Assembly: GCA_017551425.1 (NCBI GenBank)
Contig: JAFZLQ010000020.1
Location: forward strand, 1 to 13,003
Length of the DNA: 13,003 bases
Origin: Bacteroidales bacterium
GTDB lineage: Bacteria > Bacteroidota > Bacteroidia > Bacteroidales > UBA932
Direction of reading: 5' to 3'
Shown: positions 1 to 7,053 of the stretch, piece by piece
Numbering within the stretch: position 1 is the first letter of the stretch
Layout: each line of letters begins with the position of its first letter
The notes under the pieces: generated by a model
Told to the model about the DNA's origin: nothing
The model's input: only the letters and a program-made list of their open reading frames with translations
The model's database searches: none
Position numbers and translations under genes: made by a program

Positions 1-2
1 GA

Positions 3-881
3 CCAAATATTGAAATAGGAAATCCTACTTACCATACTTTGACTATTAGACCAAATGGTGGTGAGTTTGCTGGAAGAAGATCAATTACTCGTTATAGTAT
101 TGAAGAAGAACATGCACAAGATTTAATTAATCCAAGAAGAACATTATATGAATTTGATGGATGGGAAGTATTAATCCCACAAAATGAAGAAGATAGAACA
201 TTTACTTTAGAACAAGATTTAAATGATTTATCAAAATATGTATTTACAATGGGATATGAAGATGTAACTATTCAAGCTAAATGGAGAGATGGAGATTTCG
301 TAGCAAGAATAGAAGATCATTATTTCACAACTATTCAAGAAGCATTTGATGAAGTCAAAAATAATGGTCAAGCTTATCAAGATAATACAGTTCATTTGTT
401 AAGAGATACAACTGAAGAAGCAACTAATACAGGAAGTCGTAGTTTTACATTTGATTTAGAAGGATTTACTGTATCAGGAAGAATTGTAAATGAACCAGTT
501 GGTAAATTAACTTTAGTAAATGGTACTATTTTAAGTGGTTTAGGTCATGATGAAGCTGTACACCCAGGAAGTCCAGTTCGATTCCGCCGCCATGCAGCTT
601 ACGGCAAACGGATCCTGCACGTAAGGGATGATAATCTCCTTGAGGCTGTCGAACTGCGCCAGCCCCGCCAGCAGAAAGCCATATGCGGACGCAATGACTA
701 TCAGCAAGATACGCTGATAGCGCCTGAATTTCAGACGGCCTTCCATCATCCTCTCCGCAGCCCATGCCGCCATGAACGAAATCGGAAAAAAGCAGAACGA
801 CGAATAATGGACGATCTTGGTCTTGACTATCGTAAAGAGAATCAGCACCACCCAGAAACTTACAATCATCCAGGATTTTAA
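3..881 (+). CDS. Fragment of InlB-repeat-type surface protein, fused at its 3' end to unrelated DNA
   Basis: The frame is open to the left edge, so the start is missing; the TTG at 39 is an internal Leu. The opening residues (LTIRPNGGEF, then LYEFDGWEV and VTIQAKW) match the pattern of a Listeria-Bacteroides/InlB B repeat (Flg_new), a small beta-fold found in Gram-positive surface proteins. From about base 300 a second module follows (FTTIQEAFDEV, VHLLRD, TFDLEGFTVSG, KLTLVNGTI), typical of beta-helix-like segments in secreted proteins of gut Firmicutes and Mollicutes. Codons are strongly AT-rich up to about 545-585. Beyond that the frame only reads antisense through the neighbouring GT39 gene to a chance stop at 879-881, so the last ~100 residues are not real protein. 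Function is unknown beyond probable cell-surface adhesion or structure. The domain type is fairly sure; the 3' end is an artefact. Confidence 0.6.
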   Translation, partial: PNIEIGNPTYHTLTIRPNGGEFAGRRSITRYSIEEEHAQDLINPRRTLYEFDGWEVLIPQNEEDRTFTLEQDLNDLSKYVFTMGYEDVTIQAKWRDGDFVARIEDHYFTTIQEAFDEVKNNGQAYQDNTVHLLRDTTEEATNTGSRSFTFDLEGFTVSGRIVNEPVGKLTLVNGTILSGLGHDEAVHPGSPVRFRRHAAYGKRILHVRDDNLLEAVELRQPRQQKAICGRNDYQQDTLIAPEFQTAFHHPLRSPCRHERNRKKAERRIMDDLGLDYRKENQHHPETYNHPGF

Positions 882-1940
882 GTTGGCCCCGTTTACTGCC
901 GGAAGAGTGCCTTCGGACGACAGTGACATGGGGCTAATGCCGTCCGAAGCCACTCTTCCTCCGCTGGGGCCAACGGGCTCTTTGCGGCCGCTTGCCAGGT
1001 TGGACCCGTCGGAGGGAGACTGCGTCCAGACGTCATTAACCCAATTCTTCTGACGGCTGGGCGCAGTCTCCCGGAGCAAAGGTCCAACCGTGTTGGAATT
1101 ACGTTCGAAGCAGGACAATGCGAAGATGGACGCCGGGACTACGCCGAGCAGAAGGATGACGAAGTGGTACAGGAAGAACCCTCCGTGCCCTGCATCCTTG
1201 GTCTGGAAAAGCCTGATCTGGTATTGGATGAAATCCCGGATGACGTCGGAATGGCCGGAAAGTGCGAGCACGAGGAACCAGGATCCGCCGACCAGAGCGA
1301 GCACGGCGAAGAACACCCCCACATCCTTCCATCGGAACGAAAACCGGAACCTGCGGACAATCAGCCAGACTCCCGCGGTGAGGCAGAAAATGAGGAACCC
1401 CACCGGCCCCTTCGTCATGGTGGCAAGTCCCAGAAACAGGGCGCTGAGCGCGGCAAGACGCATCCTGCGGGCCTCTTCGGCCGAATACCGGGCGAAGTAA
1501 TAAATCCCCAGGAAGATGAAGACGTTGAACCAGGGATCTATGATTCCCGACTTGAAATAGAGGAAGGGCAGGAAGGAGATTCCGTACATCATCGCCCAGA
1601 GCAGCCCGAAGCGCTCTCCCTCCGTCCTGCGGCCGATGTTGAACAGCAGCAGGAGGGTGACGATGCCCATTACCGCATTGGGGAAGCGGGCCGCGAACTC
1701 GTTCACGCCGAAGACCTTCATGCTGAGGGCCTGCATCCAGATGAACAGCGGCGGCTTCTCCCAGAACGGCTGGAAGTTGATCTGCACGTCGAGCCAGTTG
1801 CCTGTGAGGAGCATCTCTCGGGCCGATTCGGCAAAGTTTATCTCGTCCCAGTCGAACAGCCGTACGCATCCCAGCCCGGGGATGAATATCAGCGCGCCCA
1901 GCAACGCAATGATGATGTTGAGCAGCAGGGTGCGTTTCAT
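540..1940 (-). CDS. GT39/ArnT-like integral membrane glycosyltransferase (PMT_2 family), C-terminus lost, with palindromic inserts
   Basis: It would transfer a sugar from a polyprenyl-phosphate carrier to an acceptor at the periplasmic face of the inner membrane. Many hydrophobic helices are visible, starting at residues 5-22. Family hallmarks are DWDEINFAESAREML in the first periplasmic loop (acidic residues 30-33, likely catalytic), QPFWEKPPLFIW (58-68) and TKIVHYSS after the later helices. The ATG at 1938-1940 overlaps the GtrA stop as ATGA. Residues about 284-353 are a Ser/Gly/Pro-rich hydrophilic stretch coded by two palindromic DNA elements; the helices on either side (PASIFAL and FWVVLILF) are intact, so it looks like an insert in a loop. 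Authentic sequence ends near base 575; the last few residues and the stop at 540 come from fused foreign DNA, so the C-terminal region is missing. The family is sure; the sugar and acceptor are unknown. Confidence 0.85.
   Translation of the reverse strand: MKRTLLLNIIIALLGALIFIPGLGCVRLFDWDEINFAESAREMLLTGNWLDVQINFQPFWEKPPLFIWMQALSMKVFGVNEFAARFPNAVMGIVTLLLLFNIGRRTEGERFGLLWAMMYGISFLPFLYFKSGIIDPWFNVFIFLGIYYFARYSAEEARRMRLAALSALFLGLATMTKGPVGFLIFCLTAGVWLIVRRFRFSFRWKDVGVFFAVLALVGGSWFLVLALSGHSDVIRDFIQYQIRLFQTKDAGHGGFFLYHFVILLLGVVPASIFALSCFERNSNTVGPLLRETAPSRQKNWVNDVWTQSPSDGSNLASGRKEPVGPSGGRVASDGISPMSLSSEGTLPAVNGANLKSWMIVSFWVVLILFTIVKTKIVHYSSFCFFPISFMAAWAAERMMEGRLKFRRYQRILLIVIASAYGFLLAGLAQFDSLKEIIIPYVQDPFAVSCMAAESNWTSWVYSFIMT
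545..585. other. Junction between AT-rich foreign sequence and GC-rich Bacteroidales sequence
   Basis: Base composition and codon use change abruptly here. To the left is an AT-rich plus-strand gene; to the right is the GC-rich minus-strand GT39 gene. Both genes are cut at the same point. On the minus strand the recognisable GT39 sequence ends near the residues ESNW, where relatives as I recall them continue for roughly another hundred residues. No integrase, IS end or attachment-site repeat is visible. The exact join cannot be fixed by eye because the bases around 555-575 would fit either side. Confidence 0.8.
882..974. repeat. Palindromic element A inside the GT39 gene
   Basis: This is an imperfect hairpin with outer ends GTTGGCCCC (882-890) and GGGGCCAAC (966-974). 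Further in, GGAAGAGTG (901-909) pairs with CACTCTTCC (951-959), and CTTCGGACG (911-919) pairs exactly with CGTCCGAAG (941-949). The loop is about 21 bases. The left arm is 38 bases and the right 34, so a few bases are unpaired. It is read in frame within the GT39 gene without a stop. Its right arm, reverse-complemented, aligns without gaps to the left arm of element B at 25 of 34 positions by my hand count, so the two appear to be one family. Confidence 0.85.
999..1088. repeat. Palindromic element B inside the GT39 gene
   Basis: This is an imperfect hairpin with ends GTTGGACC (999-1006) and GGTCCAAC (1081-1088); one more base pair can be added outside. GGGAGACTGCG (1014-1024) pairs exactly with CGCAGTCTCCC (1062-1072). 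TCCAGACGTCA (1025-1035) pairs with TGACGGCTGGG (1051-1061) at 9 of 11 positions. The loop is 15 bases. It lies 24 bases to the right of element A, has the same terminal motif GTTGGnCC and nearly the same length, and is likewise open in the GT39 reading frame. Confidence 0.85.
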
Positions 1941-2353
1941 CTGCGGAAGAGGATGAGTTTCTTGGCAGTGAAGTTCCAGATGAATACCGTGGTGCCGGCA
2001 ATAATCTTGGAGATGAGGTAGTGAAGATCGACTTTTGTGGCGAAGAACCACATCAGCAGTTCGGTGAGTCCCAATCCTACCGCACCTATCAAAACGAATA
2101 TGGAAATCTCGGCGGCCCTGTTCTTGAAGCGGCGGGCGTTGAAGACCCAGTTGGTGCTGAGAAGATAGGTGACCGCAAGCCCCGAGATGAAGGCTATGGC
2201 CGTCCATACCAGCAGATACTTCTCCCCGAGGCATTCCGTGAGGACCGTGAGGACGGTAAAGTCCACCAGAGTGGCGCCGAGCCCCGTTATGCCGTAGCGC
2301 ATAAGCTGGACCCAGATACTCCCGGTATTCTCTCTGAATAGCTTCCTTATCAT
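1937..2353 (-). CDS. GtrA-family membrane protein (probable lipid-linked sugar flippase)
   Basis: This is a 138-residue protein of the GtrA-like family (PF04138), with four hydrophobic helices around residues 18-38, 45-65, 83-102 and 108-128. The family motif region includes MRYGITGLGATLVDF near the start and the basic tail FTAKKLILFRR. Members are thought to move, or help move, polyprenyl-phosphate sugars across the inner membrane and are usually found beside a GT2 and a membrane glycosyltransferase, exactly as here. Its ATG overlaps the stop of the GT2 gene by four bases (ATGA at 2350-2353), and its own stop overlaps the GT39 start in the same way (1937-1940), so the three are probably translationally coupled. 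The length is normal for the family. Direct flippase activity is inferred from the family, not seen here. Confidence 0.9.
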   Translation of the reverse strand: MIRKLFRENTGSIWVQLMRYGITGLGATLVDFTVLTVLTECLGEKYLLVWTAIAFISGLAVTYLLSTNWVFNARRFKNRAAEISIFVLIGAVGLGLTELLMWFFATKVDLHYLISKIIAGTTVFIWNFTAKKLILFRR

Positions 2354-3096
2354 CTTGCCGGGAACAGTTTGGATTTACACAGATGCCATTTGCACAGGCG
2401 GTAAACGATGCTGACGCGCAGTACCCCGAGGCCGTACACGGTGCTTCTTGCCAGGTTGATGGAGGACGCCTCCGGGAAATACCTGGTGGGGCAGGTGACC
2501 TCGCCGATTTCGTATCCGGCCCAGAACACCTGGGCGGCCATTTCGTTGTCGAAGATGAAGTCGTCGGAGCATCTGTCAAAATCAACCGTACGCAGCACGT
2601 CCGCGCTGAAGGCACGGTATCCGGTATGGTATTCAGACAGCTTTTCCCCTATTACGAGGTTTTGGAAGAAGGTCAGGAAACGGTTGGATACGTATTTTAT
2701 AAGTGGCATGCCGCCCTTGCGTGCGCCGCGGCCCAGGATGCGGGACGCGAACACAACAGGGTACACTCCGTTGGCGATTATGTATGCCATGGACTCGATG
2801 AGCCTGGGGGTGTACTGGTAGTCCGGGTGAAGCATGATGACTATGTCGGCCCCGAGCTCCAGCGCGCGGTGGTAGCAGGTCTTCTGGTTGCCGCCGTAGC
2901 CCCGGTTCTTCGGATGCACGAGAATCTCTTTTATGCCCAGTTCGCGCGCCTTTTCCACGGTGCCGTCGCGGCTGCAGTCGTCGGTGAGGATAACCTCGTC
3001 CACCACGTCGCGGGGAATCTCGGCCCAGGTCTGCTCCAGGGTCTTCTCGGCGTTGTAGGCCGGCATGACTACTATTACCTTCTTGCCGCGTATCAT
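2350..3096 (-). CDS. GT2 glycosyltransferase (polyprenyl-phosphate sugar synthase-like)
   Basis: This is a 248-residue cytoplasmic GT-A-fold enzyme. The nucleotide-sugar side shows VVMPAYNAEKTL (9-20) and TDDCSRDGT (38-46). The metal-binding DxD position is probably the HPDYQY segment (90-95). Further motifs are HTGYRAFS (157-164), DDFIFDNEM (178-186) and PTRYFPEASSIN (203-214). It resembles dolichyl/undecaprenyl-phosphate sugar synthases but has no C-terminal membrane domain. I chose the ATG at 3094-3096, one base after the lptD stop (TGA, C, ATG). The frame is open further upstream, but that would overlap lptD and add residues that do not look like this family. With GtrA and GT39 downstream it would charge the lipid carrier with a sugar. 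The donor sugar cannot be read from the sequence. Confidence 0.9.
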   Translation of the reverse strand: MIRGKKVIVVMPAYNAEKTLEQTWAEIPRDVVDEVILTDDCSRDGTVEKARELGIKEILVHPKNRGYGGNQKTCYHRALELGADIVIMLHPDYQYTPRLIESMAYIIANGVYPVVFASRILGRGARKGGMPLIKYVSNRFLTFFQNLVIGEKLSEYHTGYRAFSADVLRTVDFDRCSDDFIFDNEMAAQVFWAGYEIGEVTCPTRYFPEASSINLARSTVYGLGVLRVSIVYRLCKWHLCKSKLFPAR

Positions 3097-3097
3097 G

Positions 3098-5839
3098 TCA
3101 ATTGTCCCAGTAGCTGCTGCTCTTCTTGATCTGCAGGATGTCTGCAAGGGCGGAGGCGTTGGCCGCGATGCGGAACTGATACGACGCCCATGTGCCCGTA
3201 GGCACCCACGAAACCGATATGTTGAAGCAGTGCAGGTCGTAGGTGAAGCTGAACTGCGTGGTTGTTATCTGCATGGCCTGAAGGTCGAAGCCTGAGCTTG
3301 CGTTGATGCTCAGGCGCGGCGTGAGCTTCACGTTGCCGCTGGCCTGCAGCGTCTGGGTTATCCTGTTGGTTTTGACCAGCTCCCCGTCTTCCATCTTGTA
3401 CTGGAAGCCGCAGCTGAACGAATAGCTCAGGTTGAGCGACCAGGGAACGTCGGGATTGGTATAGTAAAGCCAGCCTCCGGGGATGTATTCTCCGGTGACG
3501 GGATGGGTGAAATAGCGCTGGTAGTAACTCGCGGCGCCGTTTATGACCGAGCCCTGGCCGCGTCCGCTGGGGTCTTTGGCGCCGTCGTTGCCCTTGCCCT
3601 TGCCGTCTCCGGAAATGGAGTAGGAGGCCGATGCCGACAGGTTGTTGACGCGCAGGAGGCCCTGGCCCTGGGTGATGGCGAACTTGGAGATCTTGCGGCC
3701 GCTGCTGCCGATGGCGTACGGGTCGAATCCGGCGTTGGCGCTTATGGAGACCTTGTTGAACAGCGAGGTTGACATGGACACGTTGATGTTGTTCATGTTG
3801 AGGGAGTCCGCAAGGAAGTTGTATCCGGTGGATATGTTCAGCTGGTCTATGAGCTTGATTTTCTTGGTGCCGTTGGCAGTGGTGTCGGCGAAGTCGCGCA
3901 CCTTTGCCTCCAGGTTGTTGCCTATGGAGATGTTGGCGGTGGCGGAACGGCCCTTGCCGGGAGGGGCGTTGAGGCTGCCCTGGTAGATGTTGTAGTCGTA
4001 GGTCTTCTGCTCGCCGTGGATATCGGTGTACTCGAGCGTACGGTAGCCGTTGGCGTAGGTGCCGAGCTCAGGCGAGAAACTCATCGACACGGAAGGGGAG
4101 ATGACGTGCCTGAGGGCCTGCAGCTTGCTGAACTGCCCGAACTGGAACATTCCGTAGATGCGGGTGCTCATGGCTACCGATCCGGAATAACGCTGCGTTA
4201 TGCCGAAGGTGTTGAACTGCGTGCCCTCCTGGAGCTCCACCTTGTCCGTCTCGGGGTTGTAGATGTATTCCTTCTTGCGGAACTGCCAGTTCTGGGCGTA
4301 ACTCACGGACGGGTTGACGTTGAGGTACTTGAACAGCTGGAAGTTGGGCAGGCCTATGCTGAAGTTGTGGCTCATGCCGTTCTGGAACTTGTCCAGGAAG
4401 CCTTCCTGCCCGAACTCGCTGGCCTTGAAGTTTATCTTGTTCTGGAAGCTGGTGTTGTAGCCTATGGATATCTTCTCGTAGAAGCGTTCCTTGCCCACGC
4501 GCACCTTGCGCTTGAAGGGATAGAAGGTGCTGACGGACAGGGTTATGTTAGGCAGGGTGAAGGAGTACGACGAGTCCCTGGAGCTCTGCGAATGGAGGGC
4601 GTTGAGGCTGAGGTTGACCTTTCCGTTCCAGTTCCTCGAGTAGGAGATGGACGACGATATCTGGTTCTGCAGGGCTTCGCTTATGGATCGGGAGTTGTAC
4701 TTGTTGTTGCCCGGTGACGAGAAGTTCACGGATGCGCTGAAGGAGGTTCCGGGATGCGCCTTGGAGTCCTGCGAATGGGACCATTTGACGGAGAAGTTCT
4801 CGTAGGAATTGAAGTCCGGGGTCTCCGGCTCGCCGGTCTGGTCGTGGGAATAGGTGAAGCCGAAGTTGCCGGTGAACTTGTACTTGACCATGTACCGTGA
4901 GTTGACGTTCACCGCCCAGGATCCGAGGGTATAATAGTCTCCGGTAAGCGACAGGTCGAGATAGTCGCCGAAGACGAAGTACATGCCGGCGTCGCGCATG
5001 TAGAAGCCTCGGGCGTTCTCTTCGCCGAAGTTGGGCATGAGCAGGCCCGTGGCCCTCTCCGGGCGCTTTGGAATGAAGCCGAAAGGCAGGCCCACGAAGG
5101 GGAGCTTGACGTCTTCGACCACCAGGTACGCCGGGCCGAAAACGGTCTTCTGGGTGGGCTTGGTCATGACCTTGGCGGCTGTGAGCGACAGGTAGTAGTG
5201 CGGGTTCTCCATGTCGCAGACGGTGTATTTGCCCTCCGTCATGTTGATGCTCTCGTCCGGCATCATCTTGACCTTGCCGCCGTGCAGTATGGCGTTGTCT
5301 TCGGTGGTGATAATGTTCTTGATGGACGACTTCTTGGTGTTGAAGTTGTACTTCACCTCGTCCATGTTGTATGTCTTGCCCTTCTGCGTCATGACGGGGC
5401 GCCCGTTCCATTCCCCCGTGAGCGTGTCGTACACGCCCTTGGCGAAGACGGTGCCGGTGTTCATGTCGTACTGCATGTAGGCGGCGGTAAGCTTGATGTC
5501 CTGGTATTCCACGGTAACGTCCCCGTAGTAGTATATCATACGGTGGCCGTCGGTGAAGATCTCGACTATGGAGTCCTTGGCCTGGGAGAATGCAGGGACC
5601 TCGAGTGAGCTCTTGGAACGGAGCTCCGCGGAATCTATGCGGTGAAGCGAATCGGCACGATGAACCGAATCCCTGCGGGCCAGGGCGGCGGAGTCGAGGA
5701 CGACATGCCTCTCGGTCTTGGGGACGGCGTTGCTGAACACCTGCCTGGGCCCCCTGCGGCCCACGGTCTGGGCGTCAAGGGAGGCTGCGGAGAGCGTCAG
5801 GAGCAGTCCGATTAAAACCAATCGCCTGATACAGTTCAA
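3098..5839 (-). CDS. lptD: LptD, LPS-assembly outer-membrane protein (Bacteroidetes type)
   Basis: This 913-residue protein has an N-terminal signal peptide (MNCIRRLVLIGLLLTLSAAS, cleaved near LDAQ). A basic/acidic segment with DS(V/L)HR repeats follows (56-72). An OstA/LptA-like periplasmic domain with GDVTVEYQDIKLTA and a KGKTYNMDE segment covers about 85-225. From there to the end is a long aromatic-rich beta-barrel of alternating hydrophobic strands. One barrel loop is Gly/Lys/Asp-rich (bases about 3546-3617). LptD inserts lipopolysaccharide into the outer leaflet. The start is TTG at 5837-5839: an in-frame TAA lies at 5852-5854 and the signal peptide needs this start. It heads the operon with the GT2-GtrA-GT39 genes and is divergent from the amidase. 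The Bacteroidetes form is divergent in sequence from the E. coli protein, but the assignment fits length, architecture and context. Confidence 0.88.
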   Translation of the reverse strand: MNCIRRLVLIGLLLTLSAASLDAQTVGRRGPRQVFSNAVPKTERHVVLDSAALARRDSVHRADSLHRIDSAELRSKSSLEVPAFSQAKDSIVEIFTDGHRMIYYYGDVTVEYQDIKLTAAYMQYDMNTGTVFAKGVYDTLTGEWNGRPVMTQKGKTYNMDEVKYNFNTKKSSIKNIITTEDNAILHGGKVKMMPDESINMTEGKYTVCDMENPHYYLSLTAAKVMTKPTQKTVFGPAYLVVEDVKLPFVGLPFGFIPKRPERATGLLMPNFGEENARGFYMRDAGMYFVFGDYLDLSLTGDYYTLGSWAVNVNSRYMVKYKFTGNFGFTYSHDQTGEPETPDFNSYENFSVKWSHSQDSKAHPGTSFSASVNFSSPGNNKYNSRSISEALQNQISSSISYSRNWNGKVNLSLNALHSQSSRDSSYSFTLPNITLSVSTFYPFKRKVRVGKERFYEKISIGYNTSFQNKINFKASEFGQEGFLDKFQNGMSHNFSIGLPNFQLFKYLNVNPSVSYAQNWQFRKKEYIYNPETDKVELQEGTQFNTFGITQRYSGSVAMSTRIYGMFQFGQFSKLQALRHVISPSVSMSFSPELGTYANGYRTLEYTDIHGEQKTYDYNIYQGSLNAPPGKGRSATANISIGNNLEAKVRDFADTTANGTKKIKLIDQLNISTGYNFLADSLNMNNINVSMSTSLFNKVSISANAGFDPYAIGSSGRKISKFAITQGQGLLRVNNLSASASYSISGDGKGKGNDGAKDPSGRGQGSVINGAASYYQRYFTHPVTGEYIPGGWLYYTNPDVPWSLNLSYSFSCGFQYKMEDGELVKTNRITQTLQASGNVKLTPRLSINASSGFDLQAMQITTTQFSFTYDLHCFNISVSWVPTGTWASYQFRIAANASALADILQIKKSSSYWDN

Positions 5840-5856
5840 AATACCAAAAAATTACT

Positions 5857-5864
5857 TATTTTTG
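5857..5864 (+). promoter_or_regulatory. Bacteroidetes -7 box (TATTTTTG) for the amidase gene
   Basis: It is an exact match to TAnnTTTG, ending 26 bases before the TTG start of the amidase, which would give a leader of about 20 bases. No good -33 TTTG is seen at the expected spacing, so the promoter may be weak or depend on another factor. It faces the lptD -7 box across 7 bases. Confidence 0.6.
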
Positions 5865-5871
5865 CAATCTA

Positions 5872-5903
5872 CAAAAATAGCACATTTTTTTTGAAACGCG
5901 CAA
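5872..5903 (-). promoter_or_regulatory. Bacteroidetes promoter for lptD (TTG-N21-TATTTTTG)
   Basis: On the minus strand the -7 box TATTTTTG occupies 5879-5872, and a TTG lies 21 bases upstream at 5903-5901, inside the first codons of the amidase. Predicted transcription starts near 5865 with a leader of about 26 bases to the lptD TTG start. It physically overlaps the amidase promoter. Confidence 0.6.
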
Positions 5904-7048
5904 TTTACTTTATCCTCGCAACACTCCTGGCTGCAGTTCCCGCCGGTGCCCAGAACTTCAAGCTGTCCACCGTGGTAATCGATCCCGGTCACGGAGGAAC
6001 CGATCCCGGCGCCGTCAGCCGTGACGGCAAGCACTACGAAAAGACATTCACCCTGGACATTTCCAAGAAGCTTGCAGCCAAGATCAAGGAAGGATGCCCC
6101 GGGGTCAAGGTCGTGCTTACCCGCGACAAGGACAAGACAGTTGCCCTCAATGACCGTGCCGCAATCGCAAACAAGGCGAATGCAGACCTGTTCATTTCCG
6201 TACATATCAATTCCGCAGCCTCGGCCACGCCCAGCGGCTATTCCGTACACGTGCTCGGCAAGTCCTCCAACAAGAACAGGGACCTCTTCGCATACAACAT
6301 GGACGTGTGCAAGAGGGAGAACTCCGTAATCCTCCTGGAAGACGACTATACCACCACATACCAGGGTTTCGACCCTTCAGACCCGGAATCCTTCATCTTC
6401 CTGCAGCTGATGCAGAATTCCAACCTTGAGCAGAGCCTGTCCTTCGCCGACCTGGTGGCCACCAGTCTCAAGGGCGGTCCCATCACCCACGGCCGCGGAA
6501 TCTGGCAGGATCCCTTCCTCGTGCTCTGGCGCACCGCGATGCCCGCAGTGCTCGTGGAGCTGGGCTTCATATCCAACGCCACAGACCTTGAGGTCCTCAA
6601 GGACGACGCCAACCGCGACAAGATTGCCGAACGCCTCTTCCAGGCCTTCAAGAAATACAAGTCCGGCTATGACGGCACCATGGTGCTCGACGCCGAGCCC
6701 GCCGCACCGGCCAAACAGCCTGCAAAGCAGCCCGCCAAGCAGGAGGTCAAGAAGGATGTCAAGCCTGCCGCGCAGACTGAAGTGAAGAAGGAAGAAAAAC
6801 AGGCGGTAACGCAGGGTGTCCGTTACGGAATCCAGATCTTCGCCGGCAGCAACCGGGTCGATTCCAGGAGCAAGGCCTTCATGGGGTACGAGCCGTTCAT
6901 CTTCGACACCGGCTCCGTGTTCAAATACATCATCGGAGTGGAGAACACCCTCGAGGCTGCAAAGGCCCATCTGCCGGAAATAAAGGAAAAATATCCGGAC
7001 GCTTTTTTGGTCAAAATCGAGCCCGATAAAGTTTCCATTACAAAATAA
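5891..7048 (+). CDS. N-acetylmuramoyl-L-alanine amidase (Amidase_3) with SPOR-like C-terminus
   Basis: This 385-residue secreted peptidoglycan hydrolase cuts the bond between muramic acid and the stem peptide, usually for cell separation. A signal peptide covers residues 1-20 (cleaved after PAGA). The Amidase_3 domain spans about 24-255 with the expected zinc ligands and catalytic Glu: H34 in VVIDPGHGG, E50 in HYEK, H105 in FISVHIN and E223 in VLVELGF. A Lys/Ala/Pro-rich linker runs over about 268-308, followed by a SPOR-like domain (311-385, from YGIQIFAGS to FLVKIEP), which in relatives targets glycan strands at the septum. The start is TTG at 5891, directly after a T run; no in-frame ATG fits the signal peptide. 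It is divergent from lptD. The amidase call is sure; the SPOR call is likely. Confidence 0.93.
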   Translation: MKRAIYFILATLLAAVPAGAQNFKLSTVVIDPGHGGTDPGAVSRDGKHYEKTFTLDISKKLAAKIKEGCPGVKVVLTRDKDKTVALNDRAAIANKANADLFISVHINSAASATPSGYSVHVLGKSSNKNRDLFAYNMDVCKRENSVILLEDDYTTTYQGFDPSDPESFIFLQLMQNSNLEQSLSFADLVATSLKGGPITHGRGIWQDPFLVLWRTAMPAVLVELGFISNATDLEVLKDDANRDKIAERLFQAFKKYKSGYDGTMVLDAEPAAPAKQPAKQPAKQEVKKDVKPAAQTEVKKEEKQAVTQGVRYGIQIFAGSNRVDSRSKAFMGYEPFIFDTGSVFKYIIGVENTLEAAKAHLPEIKEKYPDAFLVKIEPDKVSITK

Positions 7049-7053
7049 TCAAC

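Noticed and set aside
1..560. Recent horizontal transfer of a surface protein into the Bacteroidales genome
   Set aside because: There is no sign of a mobile element, and both genes are cut at the same point; an assembly chimera explains it with fewer assumptions.
3097..3147. Longer GT2 protein starting inside the lptD coding region
   Set aside because: The extra residues are an out-of-frame reading of the lptD end and precede the normal GT2 N-terminus; the ATG one base after the lptD stop is the natural start.
5885..5892. Phase-variable T run at the amidase start
   Set aside because: The last two T are part of the TTG start itself, so a change in run length would not shift the downstream frame; it could only alter leader length slightly.
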